A stretch of 41,995 nucleotides of DNA from Bacillota bacterium (GTDB taxonomy: Bacteria; Bacillota; Clostridia; Lachnospirales; Anaerotignaceae). Positions 1-9,193 of the stretch are shown here, piece after piece (the first letter of the stretch is position 1; each line of letters opens with the position of its first letter). Location of the stretch: assembly GCA_017534115.1 (NCBI GenBank), contig JAFWDD010000090.1, positions 1 through 41,995 of the forward strand, read 5' to 3'. A model generated the notes under the pieces. The model did not search any database. It was not told the DNA's origin and was given only the letters and a program-made list of their open reading frames with translations. The translations under genes and the position numbers were made by a program.

Positions 1-2381
1 CCGTTAAGCTGATATTTTGTATCGCCGATTGTAATTACCATTAAAGGCGCGTTTTCATCGGGTTTTACGGGCTGTGTGCCGTCAGACCAGCCTGCGTAAA
101 CAGTTTTTGAGCTGTTCATTGTTACGCTTTCGATTTTCTGTGTGCATTCCTTGTCTGCGTACCAGCCTGTGAATGTATAGCCGTCTTTAACGGGTGTTTT
201 GTCGAGAGTTACCTCATCGCCGACCTTATGGCTTTCGGCTTTGATCTCGGAGCCGCCGTTTGTGTTGTATGTGAGTACAAAGCTTACGGTTCCGGAAGCG
301 CCGCCGCCGGAAGGTGTTTTATCGGTGATTGTAATTGTAAATTCCTTTTCGGCATTATTTAAAGTGGTTTCTGGAATCTGCGCAAGCACAGTAAATGTAT
401 AGCTTCCTTTTTCCTCGGGAGTTCCGCTGATAGTACCATCATTTCGGTTAAGCTCAAGTCCATAAGGAAGTTCGCCTTCGGAAATGCTCCAGAAAGCACC
501 ATTATAGTTTGCCGTAAGCTTCTGGCTGTATGCTTTGCCCACTGTACCGTTAGCTAATTTTGCTGTGGTTATTTTGAGTTCCTCCGCGGGAGTTTCTCCT
601 TTGACTGTAACAGGAACTTTTACCTTGTAGAAGTTCTGTATTGCTTCTACGTTTGCCTGAACGGGTGCTTCGACGTTGAGTTTGGCGTTAACTGTATTAC
701 CAAATATATTGCCCATTACAGGTTTAACCAGAAGGTCGAGATAATATGTTTTGCCTTCTTCGAATTTATTGGGAACTTCACCTTCACTGTCCAGCCAGCC
801 AGCTGAGCTGATTGTATAATTTGTGTCTGTTGTTGTTACTTCAGGAACAAAATATGTGTCTCCGTCTTCGGGAAGTGTGAGACTGAGGTTCATGTCACTG
901 ATTGCTGCTGCATCTTCATTGACTGTAACCTTGAAGTATACTTTAGCTTCGCCATATTCGTTAATCTCACTTTTAACAAGTTCAGCTCCGGTAATTTGCG
1001 CATTGGGTGCAACGGCAAACCCTTCTCCTGTCGAAGGAACTAACAATACATAGCTGTAATAATCGGTTTTTTCAAATGTGCCATCGAAGTAATTAAAGCT
1101 ATCCAGATTATCTACACTTGTCGCGTACTGATCGGGAACCGCAATATAATTCTCATCTGTGAAGTTAATCTCGGCTGTGTTGCCTTTTTCCCTTACAGCA
1201 ACACTTTCTCCTGCTTTAGGAATATTTACAACACTGAACGCTATTTCAACAGGTGTTGCAGGTGTGGGTTCTTCAGGTTCCTTATAAACAAATGTTGTTT
1301 TGGGGATGAAATTACGTTGTGTTGGAGTTATCGAATCAAGGTTGTTGTAGCTGTAATTCTGCACAGAGGCTCCTTCAGCAGTAACTCCGCTAAAAGTTAT
1401 CCTTTTATAAGTCCCTTTTACCGTATTAAACACACTGACAAGAAGATTGCCGCCATTATACTCGTATGGCGCAGTAAATGTAAGCTCCACTTCATTTTTT
1501 GTTCCATCAATGGAGCCTTCGTATACTAAAGTTGCATTCGTCAAATCTGCAAACGAATTAATAGTAGTGCCTTCAACCTCCATAAGATAAACCTGAAAAT
1601 TTGCGGATCCCCATGACTCACTTGCCGGGGAATTTGCATACCACTTCAGGCCTTTAATTGTCTTTCCGCTTATAACTGCCAGATCAGAAGCCGGAACAAT
1701 ATACTGCGCCTTTACATATGCGTCAGCATATAATCCGTAAACAGGGACATAACCATTTGTATCTGTCCCATCAGCAACAGTGATTTCATTATCTGTTGCG
1801 GGCTCTTCTGATTCCTTTACTGTTATAGAAATATCGTCTAATCCCACGCCATATCCGTAATCGGCAACTATCTTAAAACCAAATTGCACATTATCTGCTA
1901 ATGCCTCCACCGGAATATCGGCATTTTTCTCCGTCCACACATCATGGTTTTCTGTTGTAGAAAAAATTTCAGTCCATGCTGTGTTACCTACACGATAATA
2001 AACTCCAAATCCATCCGTATCATAACCCCAATCTCTATTTATATACCAGAAATTAAGTTGCAAATCCTGCTCTCCCGCAAAACTCGCAAGATTCAACGCC
2101 CGTGTAACTATATATGCGCTTTTTCCACTTGAATCAATATAAATTTTAGCATTATAGTTTCCACTATGAGCACCGGTTTCTTCATTATAATCACCTTTTC
2201 CGACCGTCCATGTTGAATCACCTTCATTTGTCCAGCCTTCTGGCATAACTCCACCCTCGAAGTCTTCTGTAAAAATCGCTCCTCCGCCGTCTTCCGCCAT
2301 TGCCATCGCAGGCACCATAGCGAATACCATAACGGCCGCTACGACGATTCCAAGCGCCCGCCTTAGTTTCTTAGTTTTCAT
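1..2381 (-). CDS. Secreted multidomain surface protein, 3' part outside window
   Basis: The reading frame is open from the ATG at 2381 to the window edge (793 codons), with AGGAGTG about 5 bases upstream of the start. Residues 1-29 are a signal peptide: KTKK, a hydrophobic core, then AMAMAED. About residues 36-190 resemble a choice-of-anchor J/cleaved-adhesin fold (TEDFEGGVMPEGW). About 600-685 resemble a putative Ig domain (LPYGLELN, GTISGTPEEKG). About 694-765 form a Listeria-Bacteroides (Flg_new) repeat with TYNTNGG, GYTFTGWY and VYAGW. The last visible residues (VITIGDTKYQLNG) look like the start of a copper-amine-oxidase-N-like stalk domain. It is probably an extracellular adhesin or wall-bound protein. 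The ligand and anchoring signal cannot be seen because the C-terminus is missing. It is transcribed divergently from the regulator at 2568. Confidence 0.85.
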   Translation of the reverse strand, partial: MKTKKLRRALGIVVAAVMVFAMVPAMAMAEDGGGAIFTEDFEGGVMPEGWTNEGDSTWTVGKGDYNEETGAHSGNYNAKIYIDSSGKSAYIVTRALNLASFAGEQDLQLNFWYINRDWGYDTDGFGVYYRVGNTAWTEIFSTTENHDVWTEKNADIPVEALADNVQFGFKIVADYGYGVGLDDISITVKESEEPATDNEITVADGTDTNGYVPVYGLYADAYVKAQYIVPASDLAVISGKTIKGLKWYANSPASESWGSANFQVYLMEVEGTTINSFADLTNATLVYEGSIDGTKNEVELTFTAPYEYNGGNLLVSVFNTVKGTYKRITFSGVTAEGASVQNYSYNNLDSITPTQRNFIPKTTFVYKEPEEPTPATPVEIAFSVVNIPKAGESVAVREKGNTAEINFTDENYIAVPDQYATSVDNLDSFNYFDGTFEKTDYYSYVLLVPSTGEGFAVAPNAQITGAELVKSEINEYGEAKVYFKVTVNEDAAAISDMNLSLTLPEDGDTYFVPEVTTTDTNYTISSAGWLDSEGEVPNKFEEGKTYYLDLLVKPVMGNIFGNTVNAKLNVEAPVQANVEAIQNFYKVKVPVTVKGETPAEELKITTAKLANGTVGKAYSQKLTANYNGAFWSISEGELPYGLELNRNDGTISGTPEEKGSYTFTVLAQIPETTLNNAEKEFTITITDKTPSGGGASGTVSFVLTYNTNGGSEIKAESHKVGDEVTLDKTPVKDGYTFTGWYADKECTQKIESVTMNSSKTVYAGWSDGTQPVKPDENAPLMVITIGDTKYQLN

Positions 2382-2426
2382 ATTATTCACTCCTTTTTAT
2401 AAAAATAAATAAATTTATCTGATTGT

Positions 2427-2455
2427 ACTTTACCACGCCAAAACATGGTTTTCAA
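2427..2455 (-). promoter_or_regulatory. Putative sigma-A promoter of the surface protein gene
   Basis: On the minus strand TTGAAA (2455-2450) and TAAAGT (2432-2427) are 17 bases apart, about 45 bases before the ATG at 2381. The match is fair, not perfect. Confidence 0.45.
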
Positions 2456-2460
2456 TAGAT

Positions 2461-2516
2461 TGCCAAAAAGTTGACGGTGCCAAATTATTGCCAAAAATTA
2501 TTTCCTGTGTTACAAT
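2461..2516 (+). promoter_or_regulatory. Promoter of the HTH regulator with three TGCCAAA repeats
   Basis: TTGCCA (2488-2493) and TACAAT (2511-2516) are 17 bases apart and lie about 50 bases before the ATG at 2568. The heptamer TGCCAAA occurs at 2461, 2478 and 2489, the last overlapping the -35 box. This could be an operator, possibly autoregulatory, in the divergent spacer shared with the surface protein gene. That is inference. Confidence 0.45.
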
Positions 2517-2567
2517 ATATTAAATATTAAAATCAGATTAGAAACAGATCAAAGCGTGGTGATTTTT

Positions 2568-4379
2568 ATGTTGTCTGAAAAAATAAAAATTCTTTTTAAC
2601 ATTCTCGGCGCCGAAAACAAGGAGATTGCCGAGGCTTCGGGACTGGATCCGTCGGGCATAAGCCGTATCAGGAGCGGAAAGAGGCTTCCCAAATCCTCAA
2701 GCAAAACAATCAGAAAACTTGCTTCCGGAATCTATAATTACGCTGACGACTATCACAAAACAAGCGTTCTAGCCAAGGTTCTGGGGTGTTCTGTCGACCT
2801 GCCCGAGAAAGAAATGAAAATAAAGATCATATCATGGCTTTATGACGACTCCAAAATAACCTCCGACGATAGAGTAACCGCTTCCAAATCAAAAGAAACC
2901 TTATCTTCTTTCGGAGCTAAACTGGACGCCTCTATGACACTGACCGATCTGTCAAACGCCAAATTCGGAAATCTTCTGCATATAGATAAATCCGTTGTAA
3001 GCCGGTTCAGGAACGGACTTCGGATACCAAAGGGAAATCCCAGGCTTATTGACGAAATATGCGGTCTTATTTACAGCCGGGCGCTTGAGCTTGACAAGCA
3101 GGCGGAGCTTTTTGCCCTTGCAGGGATCCCAAAATCTTTTTGGAAGGACAAGGACGAATGTATGGAGCGGTTCAAAATATGGCTAAGCGATTTCGGAACG
3201 GAGGACGGCAGTATCATAGCGGAAAGTCTTATTGACAATATTGCCGGATTCCCCGATAATACTACCTATTTCACTTCTTCCCGCCAACCCGTCGAAGATA
3301 CTGTTTTCGAGGACAAGTCCGTATATTACGGAACAGACGGTTTAAGACAGGCTGTAATCCGGTTCCTTTCGGAGGCTGTAAAAAATAACGCTTCCGAGCT
3401 CTTGCTCTATTCCGACCAGAGGATGGGCTGGATGTTAAATGACAAGGCGTTTTTTTCAAAATGGAAATCTCTCATGGGAGCCTGTATAGAGAATAATATC
3501 AAAATCAGGATCATACACAATGTGACCCGGAATGCCAGCGAAATGTACAAGGCCATAAACAGCTGGCTTCCGCTTTATATGTCGGGAATGGTGGAATCAT
3601 ACTACTGCCGGACCTATCAGGAAAGACCTTTTTCTCATACAGCTTTCCTTTGTCCAGGAGTTGCCTGCGTCAACGGATTTAATCTGCAGAGCACTGAAGA
3701 ACCCAGCATTTACAGGTATGACACAGATACGGCTATTCTCAGGGTACAGGAGGACGTTTTCGAAAAATTCATTTCGGAATCCAGACAGCTTGTATGGATA
3801 TATTCCGGAATTGAAGCCGGTAAAAAAATATTCTCATTAGGCGAAAGCGTGTCGGCTCTGAACTTTACCCTTTCTCTGCCCACTATGCCTGAACATGTAC
3901 TGAATTCCATTTTGGAGAGAAGTATGCTGGATGAAAAGGTCAAGGCTGAGATCTTCGCTCAGTGGGAGGACTTAAAAAACTGGTGCGCAAAGTCTATGGC
4001 GTCTGATTTCGTGCACGAATACATTAAGGTAGCCAGTGAGGAGGAGATTCTCGCCGGAAAAGTGCCTGTGGATTTAACAGAGACTTCTGTGACCTATACT
4101 CCCGATGAGTACAGGGATCACATTAAAAATATAATTGATATAGCCGAGAAACACGAAAATTACAGGTTTTTCGCCCTTCCGGACGAACCGTTCTCAAATG
4201 TGAGAATAGCTGTTCTCGAGAAATATGTATCTGTTACAAAGATGAACGAGCCTGCCATAACCTTTGTTTTCTATCATCCGGCTATCAGAGACGCTTTTGT
4301 AAAGTATTTCAAAAAGCTGAAGGAAAGGTACAGAAAGGATAGGACCGCCCTGCGGAGGCATCTGAAAAGATTCCTGTGA
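2568..4379 (+). CDS. Large regulator-like protein with two N-terminal HTH segments
   Basis: This is a 603-residue protein if the ATG at 2568 is used. A GTG at 2556 is in frame, but GTGGTGA sits at ribosome-site distance from 2568, so I prefer the ATG. Residues about 17-45 (EIAEASGLDPSGISRIRSGKR) and about 128-156 (FGNLLHIDKSVVSRFRNG) are XRE-like helix-turn-helix segments that resemble each other (S-x-I/V-S-R-x-R-x-G followed by R-x-PK), which suggests an internal duplication. The rest has no recognised enzyme motif. About 265-350 (ELLLYSDQ, WLPLYMSG) recalls the sensor-like half of uncharacterised Clostridia regulators. The C-terminus is very basic. There is no membrane segment. A cytoplasmic transcription factor is likely, with targets unknown; the divergent surface gene is the obvious candidate. 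Confidence 0.7.
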   Translation: MLSEKIKILFNILGAENKEIAEASGLDPSGISRIRSGKRLPKSSSKTIRKLASGIYNYADDYHKTSVLAKVLGCSVDLPEKEMKIKIISWLYDDSKITSDDRVTASKSKETLSSFGAKLDASMTLTDLSNAKFGNLLHIDKSVVSRFRNGLRIPKGNPRLIDEICGLIYSRALELDKQAELFALAGIPKSFWKDKDECMERFKIWLSDFGTEDGSIIAESLIDNIAGFPDNTTYFTSSRQPVEDTVFEDKSVYYGTDGLRQAVIRFLSEAVKNNASELLLYSDQRMGWMLNDKAFFSKWKSLMGACIENNIKIRIIHNVTRNASEMYKAINSWLPLYMSGMVESYYCRTYQERPFSHTAFLCPGVACVNGFNLQSTEEPSIYRYDTDTAILRVQEDVFEKFISESRQLVWIYSGIEAGKKIFSLGESVSALNFTLSLPTMPEHVLNSILERSMLDEKVKAEIFAQWEDLKNWCAKSMASDFVHEYIKVASEEEILAGKVPVDLTETSVTYTPDEYRDHIKNIIDIAEKHENYRFFALPDEPFSNVRIAVLEKYVSVTKMNEPAITFVFYHPAIRDAFVKYFKKLKERYRKDRTALRRHLKRFL

Positions 4380-4396
4380 AGTGTTTCTCAGGGCGC

Positions 4397-4643
4397 TGGC
4401 TGTGCCTCCGGCGGCTCAGGGCTCTGCCCTGAGAACCTGCTCTACGAGGGCTCAGGGGCTCTGCCTTAAGAATCCGCAAGGGATTTCATCCCTTGACCCT
4501 GTGTAATAAGTCAGGGGCAGTTATCGGCTAAAATTAAATTGATGAAAATCGAAATTTACGCCGGAATTCTCACTATTTCAGCGCGAAGCGCTCTAATTAA
4601 ATCTGCCTAAGGCGGATTTTGACAATAATTATTCATTATTCAT
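4397..4643 (+). repeat. Dispersed intergenic repeat, copy A
   Basis: This is non-coding sequence between convergent genes. It holds, in order, GCCTCCGGCGGCTC, hairpins of the GGGCTCTGCCC type, the core AAGGGATTTCATCCCTT followed by GACCCTGTGTAATAAG (about 4478-4510), GTTATCGGCTAAA, GAAAATCGAAATTT, ATTTCAGCGCGAAGCGC and the end block GACAATAATTATTCATTATT (4621-4640). The same blocks recur in the same order in copies B, C, D, E, F and H. No open frame or transposase is present. Confidence 0.85.
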
Positions 4644-4688
4644 TTAAAACCGCGCTTATTCCCATTTATTTTTCAAATATTTACGCGC

Positions 4689-4723
4689 AAAAAAACGGGA
4701 GCCTGACATTTTGTCAGACTCCC
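4689..4723 (-). terminator. Rho-independent terminator after the aminotransferase
   Basis: A 12-base stem (GGGAGCCTGACA paired with TGTCAGACTCCC, one mismatch) at 4697-4723 is followed on the minus strand by a T run. CCCTTTTATATT on the other side may let it work in both directions. Confidence 0.85.
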
Positions 4724-4755
4724 TTTTATATTAAGGTATCAAAAAAATTTTTTTC

Positions 4756-5952
4756 TTATTCAAGCTTGCCTAAAAAAGCCTCGATTCTGTCCATGCCTTT
4801 TTTTATTGTATCGATGGAAACGGCATATGAGAATCTCAGATAATCAGGCGCCGCAAAGTCCGCGCAGGGTACGGCTACGACCAGCTTGTCCTCAAGGAGG
4901 TACGCCGCGAATTCTGCAGCTGATGTAATGGGCTTGCCATTGTATTTTTTGCCGTAAACTCCGGACACGTCAACAAAGAGATAGAAGGCGCCTTCGGGTT
5001 TGAGACAGCTTAAGCCGTCCATGGCATTTACTCTCTCGTAAATGTATTCCATTCTCTTTTCGAAAGCTTTTCTCATTTCCTCAACGCAGTCCTGAGGTCC
5101 TGTAAGGGCCGCTACTGCCGCTGCCTGTGAAATTGAACAGGGACCGGAGGTCATATGTGACTGTGCGGAGCTTATGAGCTTGGCTATTGTCAGGTTGGAA
5201 GCTGTATAACCGATTCTCCAGCCTGTCATTGAGAATGATTTTGAAACTCCGTTTACAACAATCGTTCTGTCATAGATTTCCGGGCCGAGAGACGCGATGC
5301 TCACGTGTTTTTTATCTTTAACATAAATGAGTTTTTCATAGATCTCATCGGAAATTACGAATATATCATGTTTTACGGCTATATCGGCGATGGCTCTGAT
5401 AGCCTCTTCCGTATAAATCATTCCTGTGGGATTTGAAGGGGTATTGAAAATAATTGCCTTTGTTTTGGGTGTAATTGCGTCTTCGATGTCTTTGGGGTCC
5501 ACAACAAAGGAATCTTCTTTGCGGGTATTTATCACAACGGGAACGCCGCCGGCGATTTTTACCATTTCTGCGTAGCTGAGCCAGAAAGGTCCGGGGATTA
5601 TGACCTCGTCGCCTTCATTTATGATTGCGAGGAACGCGTTTACCAGAGCCTGCTTTGCTCCGTTGGAAACTACTATCTGCTCGGGCAGGTATTTAAGGCC
5701 GTTGTCTTTTTCCAGCTTATCGCATACAGCCTTTCTTATGTCCATGGTACCAGCCGCGGGAGTGTATTTTGTCTTGCCCTGATTAATAGCAAGGATTGCC
5801 GCTTCTTTTATATGATCCGGTGTATCAAAGTCGGGCTCGCCTGCGGCAAATGCCACAACGTCCAGACCCTGTGCTTTATATTCAGCCGATTTTGCCGTGA
5901 GGGCAATGGTTGACGAAGGTTTTACGGATTTAACTTTATTCGATAATTGCAT
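4756..5952 (-). CDS. Aspartate-type aminotransferase (class I, fold type I PLP enzyme)
   Basis: The product is a 398-residue cytoplasmic aminotransferase close in length and sequence to subgroup Ib aspartate aminotransferases. It has the N-terminal GEPDFDTPDHI motif, NPTG (residues 174-177), SDEIYE (201-206), the Schiff-base lysine K238 in GVSKSFSMTGWRIGY, and a C-terminal YLRFSYA arginine that would bind the substrate carboxylate. It is expected to move an amino group between aspartate (or a related amino acid) and 2-oxoglutarate. Side-chain specificity cannot be fixed from sequence. It appears monocistronic: its own promoter lies upstream, a terminator follows, and AGGTGAG sits about 5 bases before the ATG. 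Confidence 0.93.
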   Translation of the reverse strand: MQLSNKVKSVKPSSTIALTAKSAEYKAQGLDVVAFAAGEPDFDTPDHIKEAAILAINQGKTKYTPAAGTMDIRKAVCDKLEKDNGLKYLPEQIVVSNGAKQALVNAFLAIINEGDEVIIPGPFWLSYAEMVKIAGGVPVVINTRKEDSFVVDPKDIEDAITPKTKAIIFNTPSNPTGMIYTEEAIRAIADIAVKHDIFVISDEIYEKLIYVKDKKHVSIASLGPEIYDRTIVVNGVSKSFSMTGWRIGYTASNLTIAKLISSAQSHMTSGPCSISQAAAVAALTGPQDCVEEMRKAFEKRMEYIYERVNAMDGLSCLKPEGAFYLFVDVSGVYGKKYNGKPITSAAEFAAYLLEDKLVVAVPCADFAAPDYLRFSYAVSIDTIKKGMDRIEAFLGKLE

Positions 5953-5985
5953 TTTAACTCACCTTTCCAAAAAAACTTAATACTA

Positions 5986-6014
5986 ATTTTACATTATTTC
6001 GACTGAATTTTCAA
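5986..6014 (-). promoter_or_regulatory. Putative promoter of the aminotransferase
   Basis: On the minus strand TTGAAA (6014-6009) and TAAAAT (5991-5986) are 17 bases apart, about 35 bases before the ATG. The 285-base spacer to the dipeptidase gene shows nothing else. Confidence 0.5.
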
Positions 6015-6237
6015 ACATATAAACATGGTATTTGAAAATACGTCACTTTTACAATAAATGCCGTGTATCATCAAGCATTAATTACAACATACGGCCGGAG
6101 AGATAAAATTTTTCGGCAATTTGCCCTATTAAATCAGGAAAGCTTTCCGTTTATAAAAATCTTTTTTTGTGCATATTTATTCGCGGCAACCGCCGGTTTT
6201 TCTTTTTGGGAGAAACATATGTCCATTACATATGTAC

Positions 6238-7167
6238 TCAGACTAATAATTTTTCAAAAAAATTCAGGAAATTTCCGCAGGCGATTTTCTCTGTCTGCTC
6301 TTTGCCGAATTCCCTTTCGAAGGCCTCAAATATCCCGGGAATATCCGATACGGTTTCGATTCCTTCGGGGAGAGAGTCCACTCCGTCGAAATCACAGCCC
6401 ATTCCCAGGCAGTTTTCTCCGCCTGCGTCCAGAATATGCTCCGCGTGACGCAGAACAGTTGAAACATCTGCGTTTTCGCCCAAAAATTCCGGATAGAGGT
6501 TAAGGCCGATAACTCCGCCTCTTTCGGCTATGATTTTTATCTGGGCATCGGTGAGGTTTCTGGGGTTGGGACAGATTGTCCTTGCGTTTGAATGGGTAGC
6601 GAGGAAAGGTTTTTCGCAGATCTCCGCCAGTTCATAAAAGCCCTTATCGGAAAGGTGGGAAACGTCTGGAGCGATGCCCAGGGATTCCATTTCCCGGAGC
6701 ATGGCTCTGCCCTTTTCCGTAAGGCCGTGGTTCGGGCTGGAGTCCTTTACGCCCCATGCAAGGTCGTTTCTGTAATTCCATGTGAGGGAGCAGACGCGGA
6801 CGCCCAGACGATAGAATATACGCAGAAGCTCGACACTGCCGCAAAGAGGCTCTCCGCCTTCTATTGCGAGGATGCCGCTTATTCTGCCTGACTTTTCGTT
6901 TGCGCGAAGATCGGCAAGGGTGTTTACATGGCCGAATATGTCTTTATTCTTTTCCGCCTCGGCGTAGTAATAATCGATGACTTTCAACGCGCGGTCCAGC
7001 GCGGTTTTATAGTACAGAGGCTCTGTCCAGACGGCGAACACCTGTACGGGAGATTGAAAGACTTTTGAAAGGCGGTCAAGGTTCAAATGTCTGTTGTTGG
7101 CAAAAAGCGACTCTCCGGTGTCATATATCTTTGTAATCGTATCACAGTGAGTATCAAAATAACGCAT
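6238..7167 (-). CDS. Membrane dipeptidase (renal dipeptidase, peptidase family M19)
   Basis: I use the ATG at 7167 (309 residues) because AAAGGAG sits 7 bases upstream; an in-frame start at 7185 lacks such a site. Family M19 enzymes are zinc hydrolases that cleave dipeptides, often including D-residues at the C-terminal side. The zinc-site elements are visible: DTHCDT near the N-terminus (H-x-D), IEGGEPL, VSHLSDKGF and ATHSNAR, then GMGCDFDGVD near residue 240. There is no signal peptide, so a cytoplasmic role in peptide turnover is likely. It stands alone between a repeat (upstream) and the aminotransferase. Confidence 0.93.
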   Translation of the reverse strand: MRYFDTHCDTITKIYDTGESLFANNRHLNLDRLSKVFQSPVQVFAVWTEPLYYKTALDRALKVIDYYYAEAEKNKDIFGHVNTLADLRANEKSGRISGILAIEGGEPLCGSVELLRIFYRLGVRVCSLTWNYRNDLAWGVKDSSPNHGLTEKGRAMLREMESLGIAPDVSHLSDKGFYELAEICEKPFLATHSNARTICPNPRNLTDAQIKIIAERGGVIGLNLYPEFLGENADVSTVLRHAEHILDAGGENCLGMGCDFDGVDSLPEGIETVSDIPGIFEAFEREFGKEQTEKIACGNFLNFFEKLLV

Positions 7168-7186
7168 TGCATCACTCCTTTCCATT

Positions 7187-7483
7187 CTCTCCGAGGGCTC
7201 AGGGCTCTGCCCTAAGAACCCGCTTAAGGCTCTGCCTTAAGAATCCGCAAGGGACTTCGCCCCTTGACCCGTGTAATAAGTATTTGATTGTTATTGGCTA
7301 TATTTAAGTTTGATGAAATTTCAAATTTATTGAGAAAAATATACTCTCGGCCGTGCGAAGCACTTTATTGAATCCGCAAGGCGGATTCAGACCGAAATTA
7401 GTCCCCAAAGGGGACGGCTTCATTAGGGCTGTAAGCCCTGCTTCATTTCTTCATTAGCTCCAAAGGAGCGGCTTCATTGCGCC
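7187..7483 (+). repeat. Dispersed intergenic repeat, copy B, with hairpin array
   Basis: It starts with CTCTCCGAGGGCTC and GGGCTCTGCCC hairpins, then has the core AAGGGACTTCGCCCCTT plus GACCCGTGTAATAAG (about 7248-7280). The part from 7401 is an array of short perfect palindromes (GTCCCCAAAGGGGAC 7401-7415; AGGGCTGTAAGCCCT 7425-7439; GCTCCAAAGGAGC 7457-7469) separated by GGCTTCATTA-like linkers. It fills the gap between the dipeptidase start and the RNase Y terminator. No coding potential is seen. Confidence 0.85.
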
Positions 7484-7485
7484 AG

Positions 7486-7524
7486 CAAAAATAATCCCCA
7501 GAGAGACTCGGCGCCTCTATGGGG
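7486..7524 (-). terminator. Terminator after RNase Y
   Basis: On the minus strand the stem CCCCATAGAG pairs with CTCTCTGGGG (7496-7524, slightly imperfect), followed by ATTATTTTT. Confidence 0.75.
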
Positions 7525-7541
7525 ATTTAATCTTTTGCTTT

Positions 7542-9086
7542 TTACTTAGCATATTCTACTGCTCGTGTTTCTCTTATGAGGTTTACCTTTACCTGTCCGG
7601 GATATTCAAGCTTTTCTTCTATCTGTTTAGCTATTTCCCTGGCAAGAATTGTCATTTCCTCATCGTTTACTTCTTCCGGTATTATAACAATTCGCAACTC
7701 ACGGCCTGCCTGGATTGCGAAGGATTTTTCAACACCTTTAAATTCATTGGCGATTTCTTCAAGCTTTTCAAGACGTTTGATATAAGATTCCAAAGTCTCC
7801 CGTCTCGCTCCCGGTCTTGCCGCGGATATGGCGTCCGCTGCCTGCACAAGAACGGCAATAATGCTTTTAGGGTCCACATCGCCATGATGAGCCTCAACCG
7901 CGTTTATAATCAGATTGGACTCTTTATATTTCTTAAGCAGATTTACTCCGATACTTATGTGGGAACCTTCCATTTCATAGTCCACGCTTTTACCTATATC
8001 GTGCAGAAGCCCTGCTCTTTTGGCTAATGTCACGTCCACTCCCAGCTCTGCGGCCATAAGACCTGTCAGATGAGCAACCTCAATGGAGTGTTTAAGTACA
8101 TTCTGTCCATAACTGGTTCTGTATTTGAGTTTTCCCAAAAGACGGATAAGCTCCGGTTTCAATCCGTTTACGCCTGTTTCAAATGTAGCCGCTTCTCCTT
8201 CTTCCTTAATGGTGACCTCAATTTCCTTTTTGGCCTTTTCGACCATTTCCTCTATTCTCGACGGGTGAACTCTTCCGTCTACAATAAGTTTTTCAAGAGC
8301 AATTCTCGCTATCTCTCTTCTTATAGGATCAAATCCCGATAAAATAACTGCTTCCGGCGTGTCGTCTATAATAAGATCGATACCCGTTAATGTTTCAAGA
8401 GCACGTATATTTCGTCCTTCTCGCCCTATAATCCTTCCCTTCATTTCATCGTTGGGAAGCTGAACAACTGATACTGTTGTTTCCGTAACATGGTCCACCG
8501 CGCATTTCTGAATGGCATTGGCGACGATCTCTCTCGCTCTCTTATCCGATTCAGCTTTTGCTTTGGCCTCCACGTCCTTGATCATGATCGCCATTTCATG
8601 ACGTACTTCTTTTTCCCCTTCTGCCATGATATGAGCTTTAGCCTCTTCAACAGTAACGCCTGAGATTCTTTCAAGCTCTATAAGCTCTTGCTGGTGAAGT
8701 TTTTCCACTTCTGCTTTTTTCTTTTCGAGCTCCTCGGACCTCTTCATAAGCTGTTCTTCCTTCTTTTCGTAGGAATCCAGCTTTTTATCCAGGGATTCTT
8801 CTTTCTGGATAAGTCGCTTCTCGGTCTTCTGAAGCTCATTTCTTCTCTCACGAGCCTCTCGTTCCATCTCGTTTTTGGTCTTCATGCTTTCTTCCTTGGC
8901 TTCAAGCAGAATTTCCTTTTTCTTTGACTCCGCTTCTCTCGTAGCTTCCTCGACTATTTTTTCAGCACGTTCCTCAGCAACGCCTATTTTAGCCTCTGAA
9001 ATACGTTTTCTGTAATTAATACCGATAGCTATACCAAGGAGTATTCCAATAACGAGCGCTATTATCAAATAAACAATATTGTCTAT
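7542..9086 (-). CDS. rny: Ribonuclease Y
   Basis: This membrane-anchored endoribonuclease starts mRNA decay in Firmicutes. The sequence shows an N-terminal membrane helix ([15 protein letters not shown]), a long charged coiled coil of about 150 residues, a KH RNA-binding domain ([15 protein letters not shown]) and an HD metal-dependent phosphohydrolase domain ([25 protein letters not shown]). From the ATA codon at 9086 the protein is 514 residues, close to the usual length of about 520. The only good ribosome site (AAAGGAGG, 9102-9095) has no ATG, GTG or TTG at a normal distance, but ATA lies 8 bases after it. A TTG at 9149 is in frame, has no ribosome site and lies almost at the predicted transcription start. 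Identity is certain; the start codon is inferred. Confidence 0.95.
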   Translation of the reverse strand: MDNIVYLIIALVIGILLGIAIGINYRKRISEAKIGVAEERAEKIVEEATREAESKKKEILLEAKEESMKTKNEMEREARERRNELQKTEKRLIQKEESLDKKLDSYEKKEEQLMKRSEELEKKKAEVEKLHQQELIELERISGVTVEEAKAHIMAEGEKEVRHEMAIMIKDVEAKAKAESDKRAREIVANAIQKCAVDHVTETTVSVVQLPNDEMKGRIIGREGRNIRALETLTGIDLIIDDTPEAVILSGFDPIRREIARIALEKLIVDGRVHPSRIEEMVEKAKKEIEVTIKEEGEAATFETGVNGLKPELIRLLGKLKYRTSYGQNVLKHSIEVAHLTGLMAAELGVDVTLAKRAGLLHDIGKSVDYEMEGSHISIGVNLLKKYKESNLIINAVEAHHGDVDPKSIIAVLVQAADAISAARPGARRETLESYIKRLEKLEEIANEFKGVEKSFAIQAGRELRIVIIPEEVNDEEMTILAREIAKQIEEKLEYPGQVKVNLIRETRAVEYAK

Positions 9087-9094
9087 CTGGAACA

Positions 9095-9102
9095 CCTCCT
9101 TT
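9095..9102 (-). promoter_or_regulatory. Ribosome binding site that decides the rny start
   Basis: AAAGGAGG on the minus strand is a near-perfect anti-16S match inside the longer frame. The in-frame codons after it are GTG (overlapping the site), TTC, CAG, ATA, GAC, AAT, ATT, GTT, TAT and TTG. Only ATA sits at the usual distance. Confidence 0.6.
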
Positions 9103-9164
9103 ATTAATTTTTCAATGTTCTTCGCGTATATATTATAATTTTTATACAATAATATACCCTAAAC

Positions 9165-9193
9165 ATTTTATAACTTATCGCACACAATGTCAA
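9165..9193 (-). promoter_or_regulatory. Promoter of rny
   Basis: On the minus strand a perfect TTGACA (9193-9188) and TAAAAT (9170-9165) are 17 bases apart. The predicted transcript start near 9158 leaves a leader of about 70 bases before the ATA start. Confidence 0.75.

Noticed and set aside
6063..6503. Plus-strand open frames over the start of the spacer and the 3' end of the dipeptidase
   Set aside because: They overlap the conserved C-terminus of the M19 gene, show biased composition and have no ribosome site.
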